A stretch of DNA of 64,000 nt from Bacillus kwashiorkori (GTDB lineage: Bacteria > Bacillota > Bacilli > Bacillales > Caldibacillaceae): positions 124,001 through 188,000 of the forward strand of contig NZ_CTDX01000013.1 in NCBI RefSeq assembly GCF_001375515.1, in the 5' to 3' direction. How positions within the stretch are numbered: the stretch's first letter is position 1; the number at the start of each line of letters is the position of its first letter. Positions 1-8,800 of this stretch are shown here, in pieces. Made by a program: the position numbers and the translations under genes. The notes under the pieces were generated by a model that saw nothing but the letters and a program-made list of their open reading frames with translations, was not told the DNA's origin and searched no databases.

Positions 1-1808
1 GTCATTTGTTGAGCTAACTGTTTTAGCACTTGATCTCCAACATGGTGACCGAAACTATCATTAATATTCTTAAAACGATTAATATCGATAAACATAACAG
101 CCAATTTCCCGTGAACTTCCATCGCTTTATTTAACGCATCATTAATTAACTCTGTCATTTTTGCACGATTCGGCAAACCAGTATCAGAATCATAATATGC
201 AAGTTGTAATATCCGTTCTTCAAACTTTTTACTTTTCGTTATATTATGAGCTGTACAAAAAATACCGATAATACTTTCGTTAATGATTATTGGAATATTT
301 TTAAGTCGAAAAAACTGGATTTCTCCATTTTTGTTCGGCAATTGTAGCTCATATTCTATTTCTTTACCTCGAATTGTTTGCAAAAAGTACCTTTTTACAC
401 GTAATTGATCTTCCGTCTTCAAGTAACGCATTCCGTATTCACCAATTATCTCTTGTTCCTCAATTCCAAATGTCTCGGTAAATTTTTTATTAATGCTGGA
501 AATCCTTCCGTACATATCGGTAGAAAATACAATATCTGCATTGTTTTTGAACAAGGATTTATAATAGTTAGCAGAATACGATAATGTTTGTGACAACTCG
601 TACAGTTCGCCTGCAGTCTTTTTCGCTAAGCTCGTTAAATATAGTCTCGAAGTAAATTCATTAGTTAAGCTATTTATATATTGTTTATCTATTACTGGCT
701 GTTTTGTAGCTGTTTCCGAAATTAGTAATAAAGTTGATGATAAATGTTGATATTGAACAGAACGATCTGTATCTAATACCAATTCACTTTGAGAAATAAA
801 TCCAGTTACAGAGCCAAATTTTTGTAAATTCGTCATTTCTTCAACAGTAGTCAACGGTAATAATTCGAAGCCCAACTTATTTTGAAATGAAAAAATGAGT
901 TCATACTTATTTTGTAACAAGTTTTCAACTAGTTGGTTACTAGTTTCTCGTTTTTTTTCTAAATCTATATAGCCAATCGTGAAAGGAAAGCCTTCTTTAA
1001 CAGGATTATTTAACTCAATTGTCCCATCATCATTTATTTTTTTTATATAATAACTTCTTAGTACTCCATTTTCCTCTACTAAAAATGGAAATTCCAAACT
1101 TGAATATGGTAGCTCTTCGATAAAAGTCGTGGAAAAATATTCTTTTAGAAAGGTCTTTGGGTTTTGAAAATTAATTGAAACTACTCTTGAATGTGCTGCT
1201 GCTGTTATTTTGTACGGACGACTAATTGATTGCCAGTCTGTATTGGCAACTGATGAAACTATCAGTCTTTCATTATATAATGCACAAACTCCAATTCCAT
1301 CATCGCTCATCTCATCCATCGTAAAAATAAGCGCTTTATCGTTTAATGTGCTCGTTCCACCGGTAATAACTAAATCTTTATTCCCAGTGAGCAATGGTTC
1401 AAAAACATTACTTATATTTAATAATCTATTGGATGTATATGTAATAATAGTTTTTAAATCGGATCCATTTAATTCTTTCTTCATAGAAGTACTAATATTT
1501 GTTCTTGATCCCTTATTTGTAAATAATTTCGTTTTAACCTTAGTATGTTCAAACTGAATAATTGTAATATTAATCTTGTCGGTTTCAATTTCCCCATCAA
1601 TCCATAATTCAGAAGTTGTGCAGCCTAGTAATTGGGCATTAGGTAAAAATTCGCGAAAAATTGCTTGGATTGAATTTATTTCCTTTACTTGTCTATTACA
1701 TACGAATACTTGAATGAATGTTTTATCACTATTTTCAAATTGATTTTCCTTTAAAAATGATAATAACTGTTTCTCATTTTTATACTCGCAACTTTGTGTC
1801 GTTATCAA
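1..1808 (-). CDS. FIST-PAS-GGDEF signalling protein (putative diguanylate cyclase), C-terminus cut by left edge
   Basis: Open frame from a TTG at 1808 (AGGTGG six bases upstream) to the window edge, about 602 codons. The N-terminal half reads as a FIST sensor domain (LLGCTTSELWIDGEI near residue 70, then FIST_C-like sequence). A PAS-like segment follows (NADIVFSTDMYGRISSINKKF, EYELQLPNKNGEIQFFRLKN). The protein then enters a GGDEF domain (YDSDTGLPNRAKM, DINRFKNINDSFGHHVGDQ). The GGDEF signature itself lies beyond the edge, so activity cannot be judged and an EAL domain may follow. FIST domains are thought to bind small ligands such as amino acids; the likely output is c-di-GMP. No transmembrane segment was seen, so it is probably cytoplasmic. 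The frame was checked at both ends. Confidence 0.85.
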   Translation of the reverse strand, partial: MITTQSCEYKNEKQLLSFLKENQFENSDKTFIQVFVCNRQVKEINSIQAIFREFLPNAQLLGCTTSELWIDGEIETDKINITIIQFEHTKVKTKLFTNKGSRTNISTSMKKELNGSDLKTIITYTSNRLLNISNVFEPLLTGNKDLVITGGTSTLNDKALIFTMDEMSDDGIGVCALYNERLIVSSVANTDWQSISRPYKITAAAHSRVVSINFQNPKTFLKEYFSTTFIEELPYSSLEFPFLVEENGVLRSYYIKKINDDGTIELNNPVKEGFPFTIGYIDLEKKRETSNQLVENLLQNKYELIFSFQNKLGFELLPLTTVEEMTNLQKFGSVTGFISQSELVLDTDRSVQYQHLSSTLLLISETATKQPVIDKQYINSLTNEFTSRLYLTSLAKKTAGELYELSQTLSYSANYYKSLFKNNADIVFSTDMYGRISSINKKFTETFGIEEQEIIGEYGMRYLKTEDQLRVKRYFLQTIRGKEIEYELQLPNKNGEIQFFRLKNIPIIINESIIGIFCTAHNITKSKKFEERILQLAYYDSDTGLPNRAKMTELINDALNKAMEVHGKLAVMFIDINRFKNINDSFGHHVGDQVLKQLAQQM

Positions 1809-1933
1809 TTCTGTCCACCTGCTTCCACAATCAAAACCCTCAGATATAATTAAATTATCTATCTATTAAAAATGGAAATATAAATTCTCTTCATTTAAAA
1901 TACCATATTTTTATTATTAATGTAACAATAATA

Positions 1934-1964
1934 GAAAAAAAGAATTGCCTTTTTCGACAATTCT
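1934..1964 (-). terminator. Intrinsic terminator downstream of yisL
   Basis: Seven-base arms AGAATTG and CAATTCT (1941-1947 and 1958-1964). On the minus strand they are followed by a run of Ts, seen as AAAAAA at 1935-1940 on the plus strand. It lies just beyond the yisL stop. Confidence 0.7.
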
Positions 1965-1998
1965 CTCCAAAATTCGATATTCGATACCTACTCATTTA

Positions 1999-2352
1999 TT
2001 AAAATAGCTTGCTTCCCATTGGTAAATAAAAACCTAAGTATATCGCTGCTCCAAAGGCAATGACTAAAAGTAGCAATATTGCTCCTACTGGTTTTCCTTT
2101 AACTTTTCGAATCAGTAATATTTCAAAAGCAGAAACGGCTAACAACCCTGCGATACCTTTGACATAATATAGTGCATTTAGCGGTGCATTCACAAACAAA
2201 TAAATACCAGTACCGATAATCAATAAATACGTAACTCTTAAAATCATTTGAATTATTTTTGTTGCCTTCTCATTTCCTTTATTCGCAACAACAAATCCTA
2301 TAATTAATAAAATAAGTGCTAGCGCCCAACTAGTTAAATGTGCATGAATCAT
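1999..2352 (-). CDS. yisL: YisL-like UPF0344/DUF1516 membrane protein
   Basis: 117-residue protein with four predicted membrane helices. It starts MIHAHLTSWALALILL and ends FYLPMGSKLF, resembling B. subtilis YisL throughout, including the central LIRKVKGK. The function of the family is unknown. In B. subtilis yisL also lies near gerP, so the neighbourhood supports the call. Terminator at 1934-1964. Confidence 0.8.
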   Translation of the reverse strand: MIHAHLTSWALALILLIIGFVVANKGNEKATKIIQMILRVTYLLIIGTGIYLFVNAPLNALYYVKGIAGLLAVSAFEILLIRKVKGKPVGAILLLLVIAFGAAIYLGFYLPMGSKLF

Positions 2353-2431
2353 CTATTATTCCTCCCAAAAAAACCCTTATTTTCTTATCAAAATCGTATC
2401 ATATGTAAATAAAAAATGATAATAAAAAGCC

Positions 2432-3610
2432 TTATCGTTTAATCTCATTAAAGCTCTTATAAGTAAAGCCGCGCCAAATCCATTCCAGTGGCCCCATCCG
2501 ATAATACTTCAACCAAAGGGAGCTAATTATAATTTGGAGGAAGAAAATAACAATTGCCAATATATTACTTTGATAATAAGAAACTTGTCCATATAAACCA
2601 AAACCATAACTAAAAAAGATGATTGAACAAACAACAGATTGGAATAAATAATTGGATAGCGACATTTTCCCGACATTCGCCAATGGGCGTAATAAGTTTT
2701 TACTCGCCGGTAAATTTGCCAAGAAATAAATCAAGGAAATATAGGCAAACGTTAAAATTGGCCCACCAATTAAATCTTGAAATTGATCGAATCCGTAATT
2801 TTTTTCAAACAAGTATGGAATCCATTTAATCCATAAACCAATTGGTAGTGTAACTCCGAATAAAATAGTGAAAAATTTATCGTTTGCCTTTGACTTACTT
2901 AGTCGATTACTTTTTGCAAAACTTGCCCCTAATAAAAATAACGGTAAGATCATAAATAAATACATAATAAAACTTGCAACCCCATTGGCAAACGACCAAT
3001 CCGCCATTCTTTGCGTCGTAACGTCGAAGAAACTTCCATGCTGATAAATATCGGATGCCTTATCTGCCTCTACACTATTATATAGTTGCAGTTCATCACT
3101 AGGGACAAACTTCGCCATTATGACTAGCAAAATACTAAGTAAAGAGTTAGATATTAAATAAAGTAAAATGCCTGTGATTGATAATGCCTTTGCAGAGAAA
3201 TTAGCAAATAAAATAAAAATAAATCCCATTACCGCATATGTAATTAAAATATCACCGGACCAAATGAAAAAAGCATGGATGACACCAATAATAAGAAGAA
3301 GAAACATCCTTCTCATCATTATCTGTGCGTAATTCAAGTTACGAAGTTCTATTCTTGTCTTTAAAATGATCATTCCGTATCCAAATAAAAAAGCAAACAA
3401 AGGATAAAAGCTTGCCTGGACAAAAACATCAACAAAAATAAAAGCAATCCGATCCAACGGTTTTTCCGCTAGTGAATATAAGTCTATGTATAAATACGGT
3501 GTATGAAACGAGTATATATTAAATAAAAAAATCCCTAATATAGCAAACCCTCGCATCACATCAATAGAAAAAATCCGCTCATTTTCTTTTATCCCAATAT
3601 TTCCGTTCAC
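2432..3610 (-). CDS. DUF418 family multi-pass membrane protein
   Basis: About 392 residues with roughly ten hydrophobic segments. The opening RIFSIDVMRGFAILGIFLFN is typical of DUF418/acyltransferase-like proteins such as YeiB, and the C-terminal DUF418 region contains PLANVGKMSLSNYLFQS and ends GPLEWIWRGFTY. The frame is open back to a TTG at 3640. The ribosome site AAAGGGGG sits seven bases before the GTG at 3610 but only four before the ATG at 3613, so the GTG is preferred. Function unknown; a transport or lipid/polysaccharide-modifying role is only inferred from the family. Confidence 0.75.
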   Translation of the reverse strand: MNGNIGIKENERIFSIDVMRGFAILGIFLFNIYSFHTPYLYIDLYSLAEKPLDRIAFIFVDVFVQASFYPLFAFLFGYGMIILKTRIELRNLNYAQIMMRRMFLLLIIGVIHAFFIWSGDILITYAVMGFIFILFANFSAKALSITGILLYLISNSLLSILLVIMAKFVPSDELQLYNSVEADKASDIYQHGSFFDVTTQRMADWSFANGVASFIMYLFMILPLFLLGASFAKSNRLSKSKANDKFFTILFGVTLPIGLWIKWIPYLFEKNYGFDQFQDLIGGPILTFAYISLIYFLANLPASKNLLRPLANVGKMSLSNYLFQSVVCSIIFFSYGFGLYGQVSYYQSNILAIVIFFLQIIISSLWLKYYRMGPLEWIWRGFTYKSFNEIKR

Positions 3611-3693
3611 CATCTCTCCCCCTTTATGCAGCTGCAACAAAAAAACATGAAGCCGTTTTTTGTCAAAAATTGTTTGGTTTTAGGCTATTTTAT

Positions 3694-3721
3694 CACAATC
3701 AATAAATTGTTTCATACTATA
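3694..3721 (+). promoter_or_regulatory. SigK-type promoter for gerPA-F
   Basis: AC at 3695-3696, then 16 bases, then CATACTATA at 3713-3721. This fits the SigK pattern (AC, 16-17 bp, CATAnnnTA). It lies about 40 bases before the gerPA start. The gerP operon is known to be expressed in the mother cell under SigK in Bacillus. Confidence 0.7.
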
Positions 3722-3759
3722 TAGCGTAAAAGTTTATTGATTTTTTAGGATGTGACTTT

Positions 3760-3981
3760 ATGCCAGCGGTAGTTGGAATAGTTCAAGTCAATAGTATTGT
3801 ATCAAGTGGTGTGTTCCATATTGGAGATGTTTATCGAATTGCACCTGTTTCACAAACAAAAACCTTCTCAGGTGCAGGTTCCTTTAATACAGCAGAACAA
3901 TTATATGTATATAATCATCAAAGCAGTACAAATACAAGCGACAAAGACTTCGTCGACCAACCGATTAAATTAAATGTATAG
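3760..3981 (+). CDS. gerPA: Spore germination protein GerPA
   Basis: 73-residue protein (MPAVVGIVQVNSIV start, NTAEQLYVYNH, DQPIKLNV end) of the GerPA/GerPF family. GerP proteins are coat-located and needed for nutrient germinants to pass the outer spore layers. It is the first gene of a complete six-gene operon, followed after 36 bases by gerPB. It shares the pattern 'MPA(V/I)(V/I)G...NTA...DQP' with gerPF at 5588, suggesting an old duplication. The start is supported by AGGATG upstream. Confidence 0.9.
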   Translation: MPAVVGIVQVNSIVSSGVFHIGDVYRIAPVSQTKTFSGAGSFNTAEQLYVYNHQSSTNTSDKDFVDQPIKLNV

Positions 3982-4017
3982 CTTCATATTTTATCAGTTA
4001 AAAAGGCAGGCGATTTA

Positions 4018-4239
4018 ATGAATCTGTATGTCAATCAATCCGTTCATATTAATATATTGCGGATAAACACGATGGCGAACTCAGCAGTTTTGCAAATTGG
4101 CAGTGCTGGGATGATTAAAGCCCACTCCTATTCACAAAATTCGGGTGGTTTTACAAAATTAGCGCCAAAATCGGAACATTCCGGAACGGTTACCCCATTA
4201 ATTAAAGGAGTACCAATACCAGTTGCTCCATCTGGATAG
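4018..4239 (+). CDS. gerPB: Spore germination protein GerPB
   Basis: 73 residues, MNLYVNQSVHINILRINTMANSAVLQIGSAG, Pro/Gly-rich tail ending VPIPVAPSG. Matches GerPB in length, start and the SAVLQIGSAG segment. Second gene of the operon, preceded by AAAAAGGCAGG and 11 bases from gerPC. Role inferred from the family: spore coat/cortex permeability to germinants. Confidence 0.88.
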   Translation: MNLYVNQSVHINILRINTMANSAVLQIGSAGMIKAHSYSQNSGGFTKLAPKSEHSGTVTPLIKGVPIPVAPSG

Positions 4240-4250
4240 TATGAAAGGCG

Positions 4251-4904
4251 GTGTCATTCTTGACCAATGATATTTACCTTTATTTGCATGAGCTTGCAAA
4301 TTATATAAAGAAACAAGACAAAAAAATTAAAGAGCTTGAATCGAATTTAACAAAATTAGCAGAAATAGAAAAATCAATCACAAAATTCAAACAATCAATA
4401 GAAGCAGTGAAAAACAAGCCACCCGTCCATATCGAAAGAATTGATTATCACTTCGACCAATTAAAAATTGAACGACTGGAAGGTACATTAAATATTGGGC
4501 TAAATCCTCAAGATATAGAAGCTCTCGACGAATTTGCAATCGGTGAACATATACCGGCACAGCCATCACTTTTTCCACATTTAGTTGCAAGGTTGGAATC
4601 AGAATTACAAGAGTACGTTCAATCCAAAGTACCAACTATTGTAGAAGAAACGAAACGGCAATTTAATATTGAACTAGATGAGTCCTATACGGAATTGATT
4701 AAACAAGACATTATGAAGCAATTACCTGGAAGAATTCAATTTTATATACAGAGAAAACAAACAACGAAAGAAAATCGTTCGGAAGAAGTGTTGATAGATG
4801 AAATATTATCATCCATTCAGCAAGATATAGAGCAAGCAATCCAAACATTTTTGCTTCCATTTGGAAAAAAAGGAGAAGATAAAGGAGAAGGTGGATTAAA
4901 ATGA
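4251..4904 (+). CDS. gerPC: Spore germination protein GerPC
   Basis: 217 residues. The N-terminus is coiled-coil (about residues 12-55: YIKKQDKKIKELESNLTKL), followed by a conserved 'IERIDYHFDQLKIERLEGTLNIGLNP' region and a Lys/Glu-rich C-terminus. Matches GerPC, the largest GerP protein. Its stop overlaps the gerPD start (ATGA at 4901-4904), indicating translational coupling. Confidence 0.88.
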   Translation: MSFLTNDIYLYLHELANYIKKQDKKIKELESNLTKLAEIEKSITKFKQSIEAVKNKPPVHIERIDYHFDQLKIERLEGTLNIGLNPQDIEALDEFAIGEHIPAQPSLFPHLVARLESELQEYVQSKVPTIVEETKRQFNIELDESYTELIKQDIMKQLPGRIQFYIQRKQTTKENRSEEVLIDEILSSIQQDIEQAIQTFLLPFGKKGEDKGEGGLK

Positions 4905-5077
4905 ACATTCATGTCACAAATCACAATTTATCTGTCGGAAAAATTGATGTTATTGCAATTGCCAGTTCTTCTGCCATTTTAATAGGCGACACAGATAGTA
5001 TTCAACTTGCATCATTGTACGATACCCCACTCGAGTCATTATTACTTGGTCCGTTCGTTCCGCTTGCTCCAGAGTAG
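4901..5077 (+). CDS. gerPD: Spore germination protein GerPD
   Basis: 58-residue protein read directly from the sequence: starts MNIHVTNHNLSVGKIDVI, ends LGPFVPLAPE, stop TAG at 5075-5077. Size, position between gerPC and gerPE, and the 'SVGKIDVIAIASSSAILIGD' segment identify GerPD. The start overlaps the gerPC stop by four bases, and the SD AAGGAGAAGGTGG lies upstream inside gerPC. Confidence 0.88.
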   Translation: MNIHVTNHNLSVGKIDVIAIASSSAILIGDTDSIQLASLYDTPLESLLLGPFVPLAPE

Positions 5078-5108
5078 TTTTTGAAAACAATTAATGAGGA
5101 TGAAATAT

Positions 5109-5474
5109 ATGTTAAAAAGGACATCTTTTGTTAAACGAGTGAATGTGAAAACGATAAATACTAGCTCGCTACTGCAAATTGGTGATTCTAGTGAAATCGA
5201 TAGTTTGTCAGAAACATTGGCGGTAATGCGGGAGGTCCCTTTATTTTTTGGATACGAAGGACATTTTCGATTTCCCGTTTTTTCGAGAGATATTACCTAT
5301 CCACCACTATATGAACCTTTAATAAAACTTACTACGAATATAAATGGCAAAATCAGTGTTGATGAAGTGAATGTAATTGGAACTGGGGCAAGTGCCGTTA
5401 TTCATATTGGCAATAGCAAAAACGTATTTTTAGAAAATCGACGAAAACATATTAGAGATTTACGAAAAAGCTAA
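5109..5474 (+). CDS. gerPE: Spore germination protein GerPE
   Basis: 121 residues from the ATG at 5109 (MLKRTSFVKRVNVKTINTSSLLQIGD). Upstream codons to 5094 are open, but AGGATG eight bases before 5109 and the MLKR start known for GerPE favour this ATG. Contains two 'xxQIGDS/HIGNS' repeats typical of GerP proteins. Last gene of the operon before the separate promoter of gerPF. Confidence 0.87.
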   Translation: MLKRTSFVKRVNVKTINTSSLLQIGDSSEIDSLSETLAVMREVPLFFGYEGHFRFPVFSRDITYPPLYEPLIKLTTNINGKISVDEVNVIGTGASAVIHIGNSKNVFLENRRKHIRDLRKS

Positions 5475-5498
5475 ACAGTACGGAACATCATTATAATT

Positions 5499-5583
5499 GA
5501 ACATCCTTTATTACAGATGCATAGACTATATTAATACAATTTCCAAACAAATAGAATGGCAAAATTAAATTTAAAGGATGTTT
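5499..5583 (+). promoter_or_regulatory. SigK-type promoter of gerPF overlapped by an inverted repeat that covers the gerPF ribosome site
   Basis: AC at 5501-5502, 17 bases, then CATAGACTA at 5520-5528 fits SigK and would give a transcript starting near 5535. The bases AACATCCTTTA (5500-5510) are exactly complementary to TAAAGGATGTT (5572-5582), which contains the gerPF Shine-Dalgarno sequence; a G-U pair extends the stem. Only a read-through mRNA from gerPA would carry both arms; an mRNA from the internal promoter would not. The promoter match and the repeat are seen; the regulatory consequence is inferred. Confidence 0.6.
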
Positions 5584-5587
5584 CTTG

Positions 5588-5806
5588 ATGCCAGCTATCA
5601 TCGGATCGTTACAATTAAATAATGTTGAAGGCGGAGTTGTTAATTTTGGAGATGCATTGAATATCGCGCCAAAATCTAATACGAAGATAAATGAAGGTTC
5701 CGGTTCTTCCAATACTGCAAACTTTATAATTACTAATAATGCATTAAGTGCAACTAATGCTTTTGACCCTGATATCGTAGATCAACCTTCAACTGCGAAT
5801 AATTAA
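5588..5806 (+). CDS. gerPF: Spore germination protein GerPF
   Basis: 72 residues, MPAIIGSLQLNNVEGGVVNFGDALNI, ending IVDQPSTANN; GerPA/GerPF family. The ATG at 5588 is preferred over the TTG at 5585 because of the family's MPA start and AAAGGATG seven bases upstream. It is separated from gerPE by 113 bases holding its own SigK-type promoter and a candidate SD-masking repeat. Convergent with addA across a shared terminator. Confidence 0.9.
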   Translation: MPAIIGSLQLNNVEGGVVNFGDALNIAPKSNTKINEGSGSSNTANFIITNNALSATNAFDPDIVDQPSTANN

Positions 5807-5821
5807 TGCCACTTATGAGCC

Positions 5822-5861
5822 AAAAAAGCGGGGCTGCTATTCCGAACAGCCACGCTTTTTT
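5822..5861. terminator. Bidirectional terminator between gerPF and addA
   Basis: Strong hairpin with arms AAAAAAGCG plus GGCTG and CAGCC plus CGCTTTTTT. A-run on one side and T-run on the other, so it can stop both convergent transcripts. Confidence 0.85.
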
Positions 5862-8800
5862 CTATAAATCCATTGCCAATAAATGTCCACCATCGAAGAA
5901 GTACAAATAAATTTCTGTTAAAGGTTCGTGATAAATTTCCTCAATCGCCTGTTTGTACAAACGAATTTGCGTTAAATATCGTGACTTTAAAATTGGTGCA
6001 GCACGAGAGAAGTCATTTTGAAACCGATTAGTTATATCATCCGTTTTATAATCTAATAAAACGAATCCATCTTCATCTTTCAATAGGCAGTCGATTATTC
6101 CTTGTACAAATATTTTCTCTGTTCCCTCTTGCCAGTTCGGATAAATTTCATCTGGTGCAATCGTAAAACTGAATGGTAACTCTCGTCGAATCCACTTTGC
6201 ATATTTAACACGGAAGCCTATTTCTGATTCAAAAAATCGGAGTATTCCTTGTATATCAATAATATTTGCTTCATCTGATGTTAATAGTTCTTGTTCCTGC
6301 ATGTAAAATAATGTCGATTCAATTGTTTCCAAAGTTATCGGACGAGATAAATCAATATGTTGCATCACCATATGCATCGCAGTTCCCTTTTCAGCTGGTG
6401 AAATAGTCTTTTGCTGCATAAATTTTGGTCTCGTAACAATTGGTTTTTTAAAGGAACGAACGAAGTCATCGCCACTTTCCGCGTCACGAATTTCCTTCAG
6501 CCGTTTGATTTCTGACACCGATTGTTTGCTGCGGTGTATAGTAGCCGCTTCATAAGGATATTTCCAAGTTAGTTGTGCTAGCACAGATTCATTTAAGTTG
6601 GAAGTAAATGGGACTGGCTGTAATTTTTTTACATAGTCTAAAATTTCCATGTCCGCCTCTTCATCGGCAAGTTCTTCCGTTATTACTTCCATTTCGGAAA
6701 TTAACTGCACTTTCCATATCGATTCATCCTGCCATATATCTTGCGGAACTACCACCGATCCATTATTTAAACGGATTGTTCCTCCATCTGGATGACGGAT
6801 AATAGCAGGGGCTATCCAATCCAAGTAATTTTTACTGTAAAGAAGATGATAGTTTGACAATAACCAATTGTCATTTTTTAAATGCTGTTGCCATCCTTCA
6901 ATTAATTTATCCTTATCTTTCGTTGAACCGATTAAATATAATTTTTCCTTTGCCCTTGTCAATGCAACATATAAGACACGCATTTCCTCCGCGATTAATT
7001 CTTGCCGCTTCTTTTGGGTAACAGCCAATTGGATTAATGAAGGATACGTTATTTGTTTTTCCGGGTTAATATAGTTCATCGCAAAGCCATATTCTTTATC
7101 AAATAAATATGGTTTTCGCAAATCCATCATATTAAACTGACGCGCTAAACCAGCAACAAAAACGACTGGAAATTCTAATCCTTTACTACTATGGATAGTC
7201 ATAATACGAACAACGTTCTCCTGTTCTCCTAGAGCTTTTGCGGCTCCTAAGTCTTCTCCCCGATTACGCATCCGTTCAATAAATCTTAAGAACCGGAACA
7301 AACCGCGGAAAGATGTACTCTCATATGCTCGAGCCCGGTCATATAATGCACGTAAATTCGCTTGTCTTTGTTTTCCGCCTGGCAAGCCGCCAACATAATC
7401 ATAAAACTTCGTATCACGATACAATTGCCAAATAAGTTCAGACAATGCTGATCGTCTTGCTAATTGACGCCAACTGTTCAATTGTTCGATAAAGCGACGA
7501 AGTTTCCACTGAATCTTTTCTGTAATTTCCTGAGAATCATTATGTTGTAAATACGTTTTTACCACTTCGTAAAACGTTTGGCCTTTCCCATTGATACGAA
7601 TTTGTGCCAACTCTTCATCCGTTAGCTTTCCTACTGGTGAACGAAGAACGGAAACTAACGGAATATCTTGATAAGGATTGTCGATAATTTTTAGTAAGGC
7701 TACCATAGTAGCTACTTCTGCCGCTTCAAAATAGCCGCTAGAAATATTGGCATACGCCGGAATCCCATGATTTTTTAGTTCTTCTAAAAATTGCCCTGCC
7801 CACGTAAATGAGCGAAACAAAATAACAATATCACGATATTCAATCGTACGATATGTTCCTGTTTTCGGATCAAAAATTTGCTTTTCCGTATCAATCAATT
7901 CACGAATTTTTTTCGCGACGAATTTCGACTCCATTTGTGACTGTTCCAGTTCTTCCTTACTAAACAAGTCTTGTTCCTCTTCATCTAGTTCTTCCTCATC
8001 TTGATTAGAATAATCATCCTCATCTTGCCCTTTATAAATGATCGCTAATTCTATTGGATAGCGATCTTCTTCTGGATACGAGGCACCTTTTTTTAGTGCA
8101 GCCGCAGTATCGTAGTTGATTTCTCCTACTTCTTCACCCATAATTTGTCTAAAAATAAAATTAGTACCTGCTAATACTTCTTTCCGACTGCGAAAGTTTT
8201 TAGCTAAATCGATACGGAGACCTGCATTATCGTTCAGATTATTAAAGCGTAAATACTTCTGTAAAAACAATTTCGGTTCTGCTAAGCGGAAACGATAAAT
8301 GGACTGCTTCACGTCACCAACCATGAAAAGATTCCCGTCCTCCTCTGTTCCGCGCTTTACTAGTTGTATAATGGCTTCTTGAACCATATTTGTATCTTGA
8401 TACTCATCGACAAGAACTTCTTTGAATTGCCGTTGGTATTGAACGGCTGCTTCCGTTTGGATAAGAACATTAGCTTCCTTATCATACTTACTAAGAATTT
8501 GAAGAGTAAGATGTTCTAAGTCAGAAAAGTCCACTACTCCTTTTTCCTGCTTTAATGCTTTATATTTTTCAGAAAACAAAATAACTAATCTTACTAGCGT
8601 GGTAACATGTGGTTTCATTTCACGCAAATCTTTCAAAAAGGTTTCCGGTTTCCGTGAAAATAATTGGTCCTTAATTACAGTGACAATTTTTTTCCCACGA
8701 TCACGAAGATTGGTTGCTTGATCCACTAGTTCACGAATATATTCATCACCACTGCACCTGTTCAAGCGTTGAAATTGGAGCATTTGAAATTTCTCATAAA

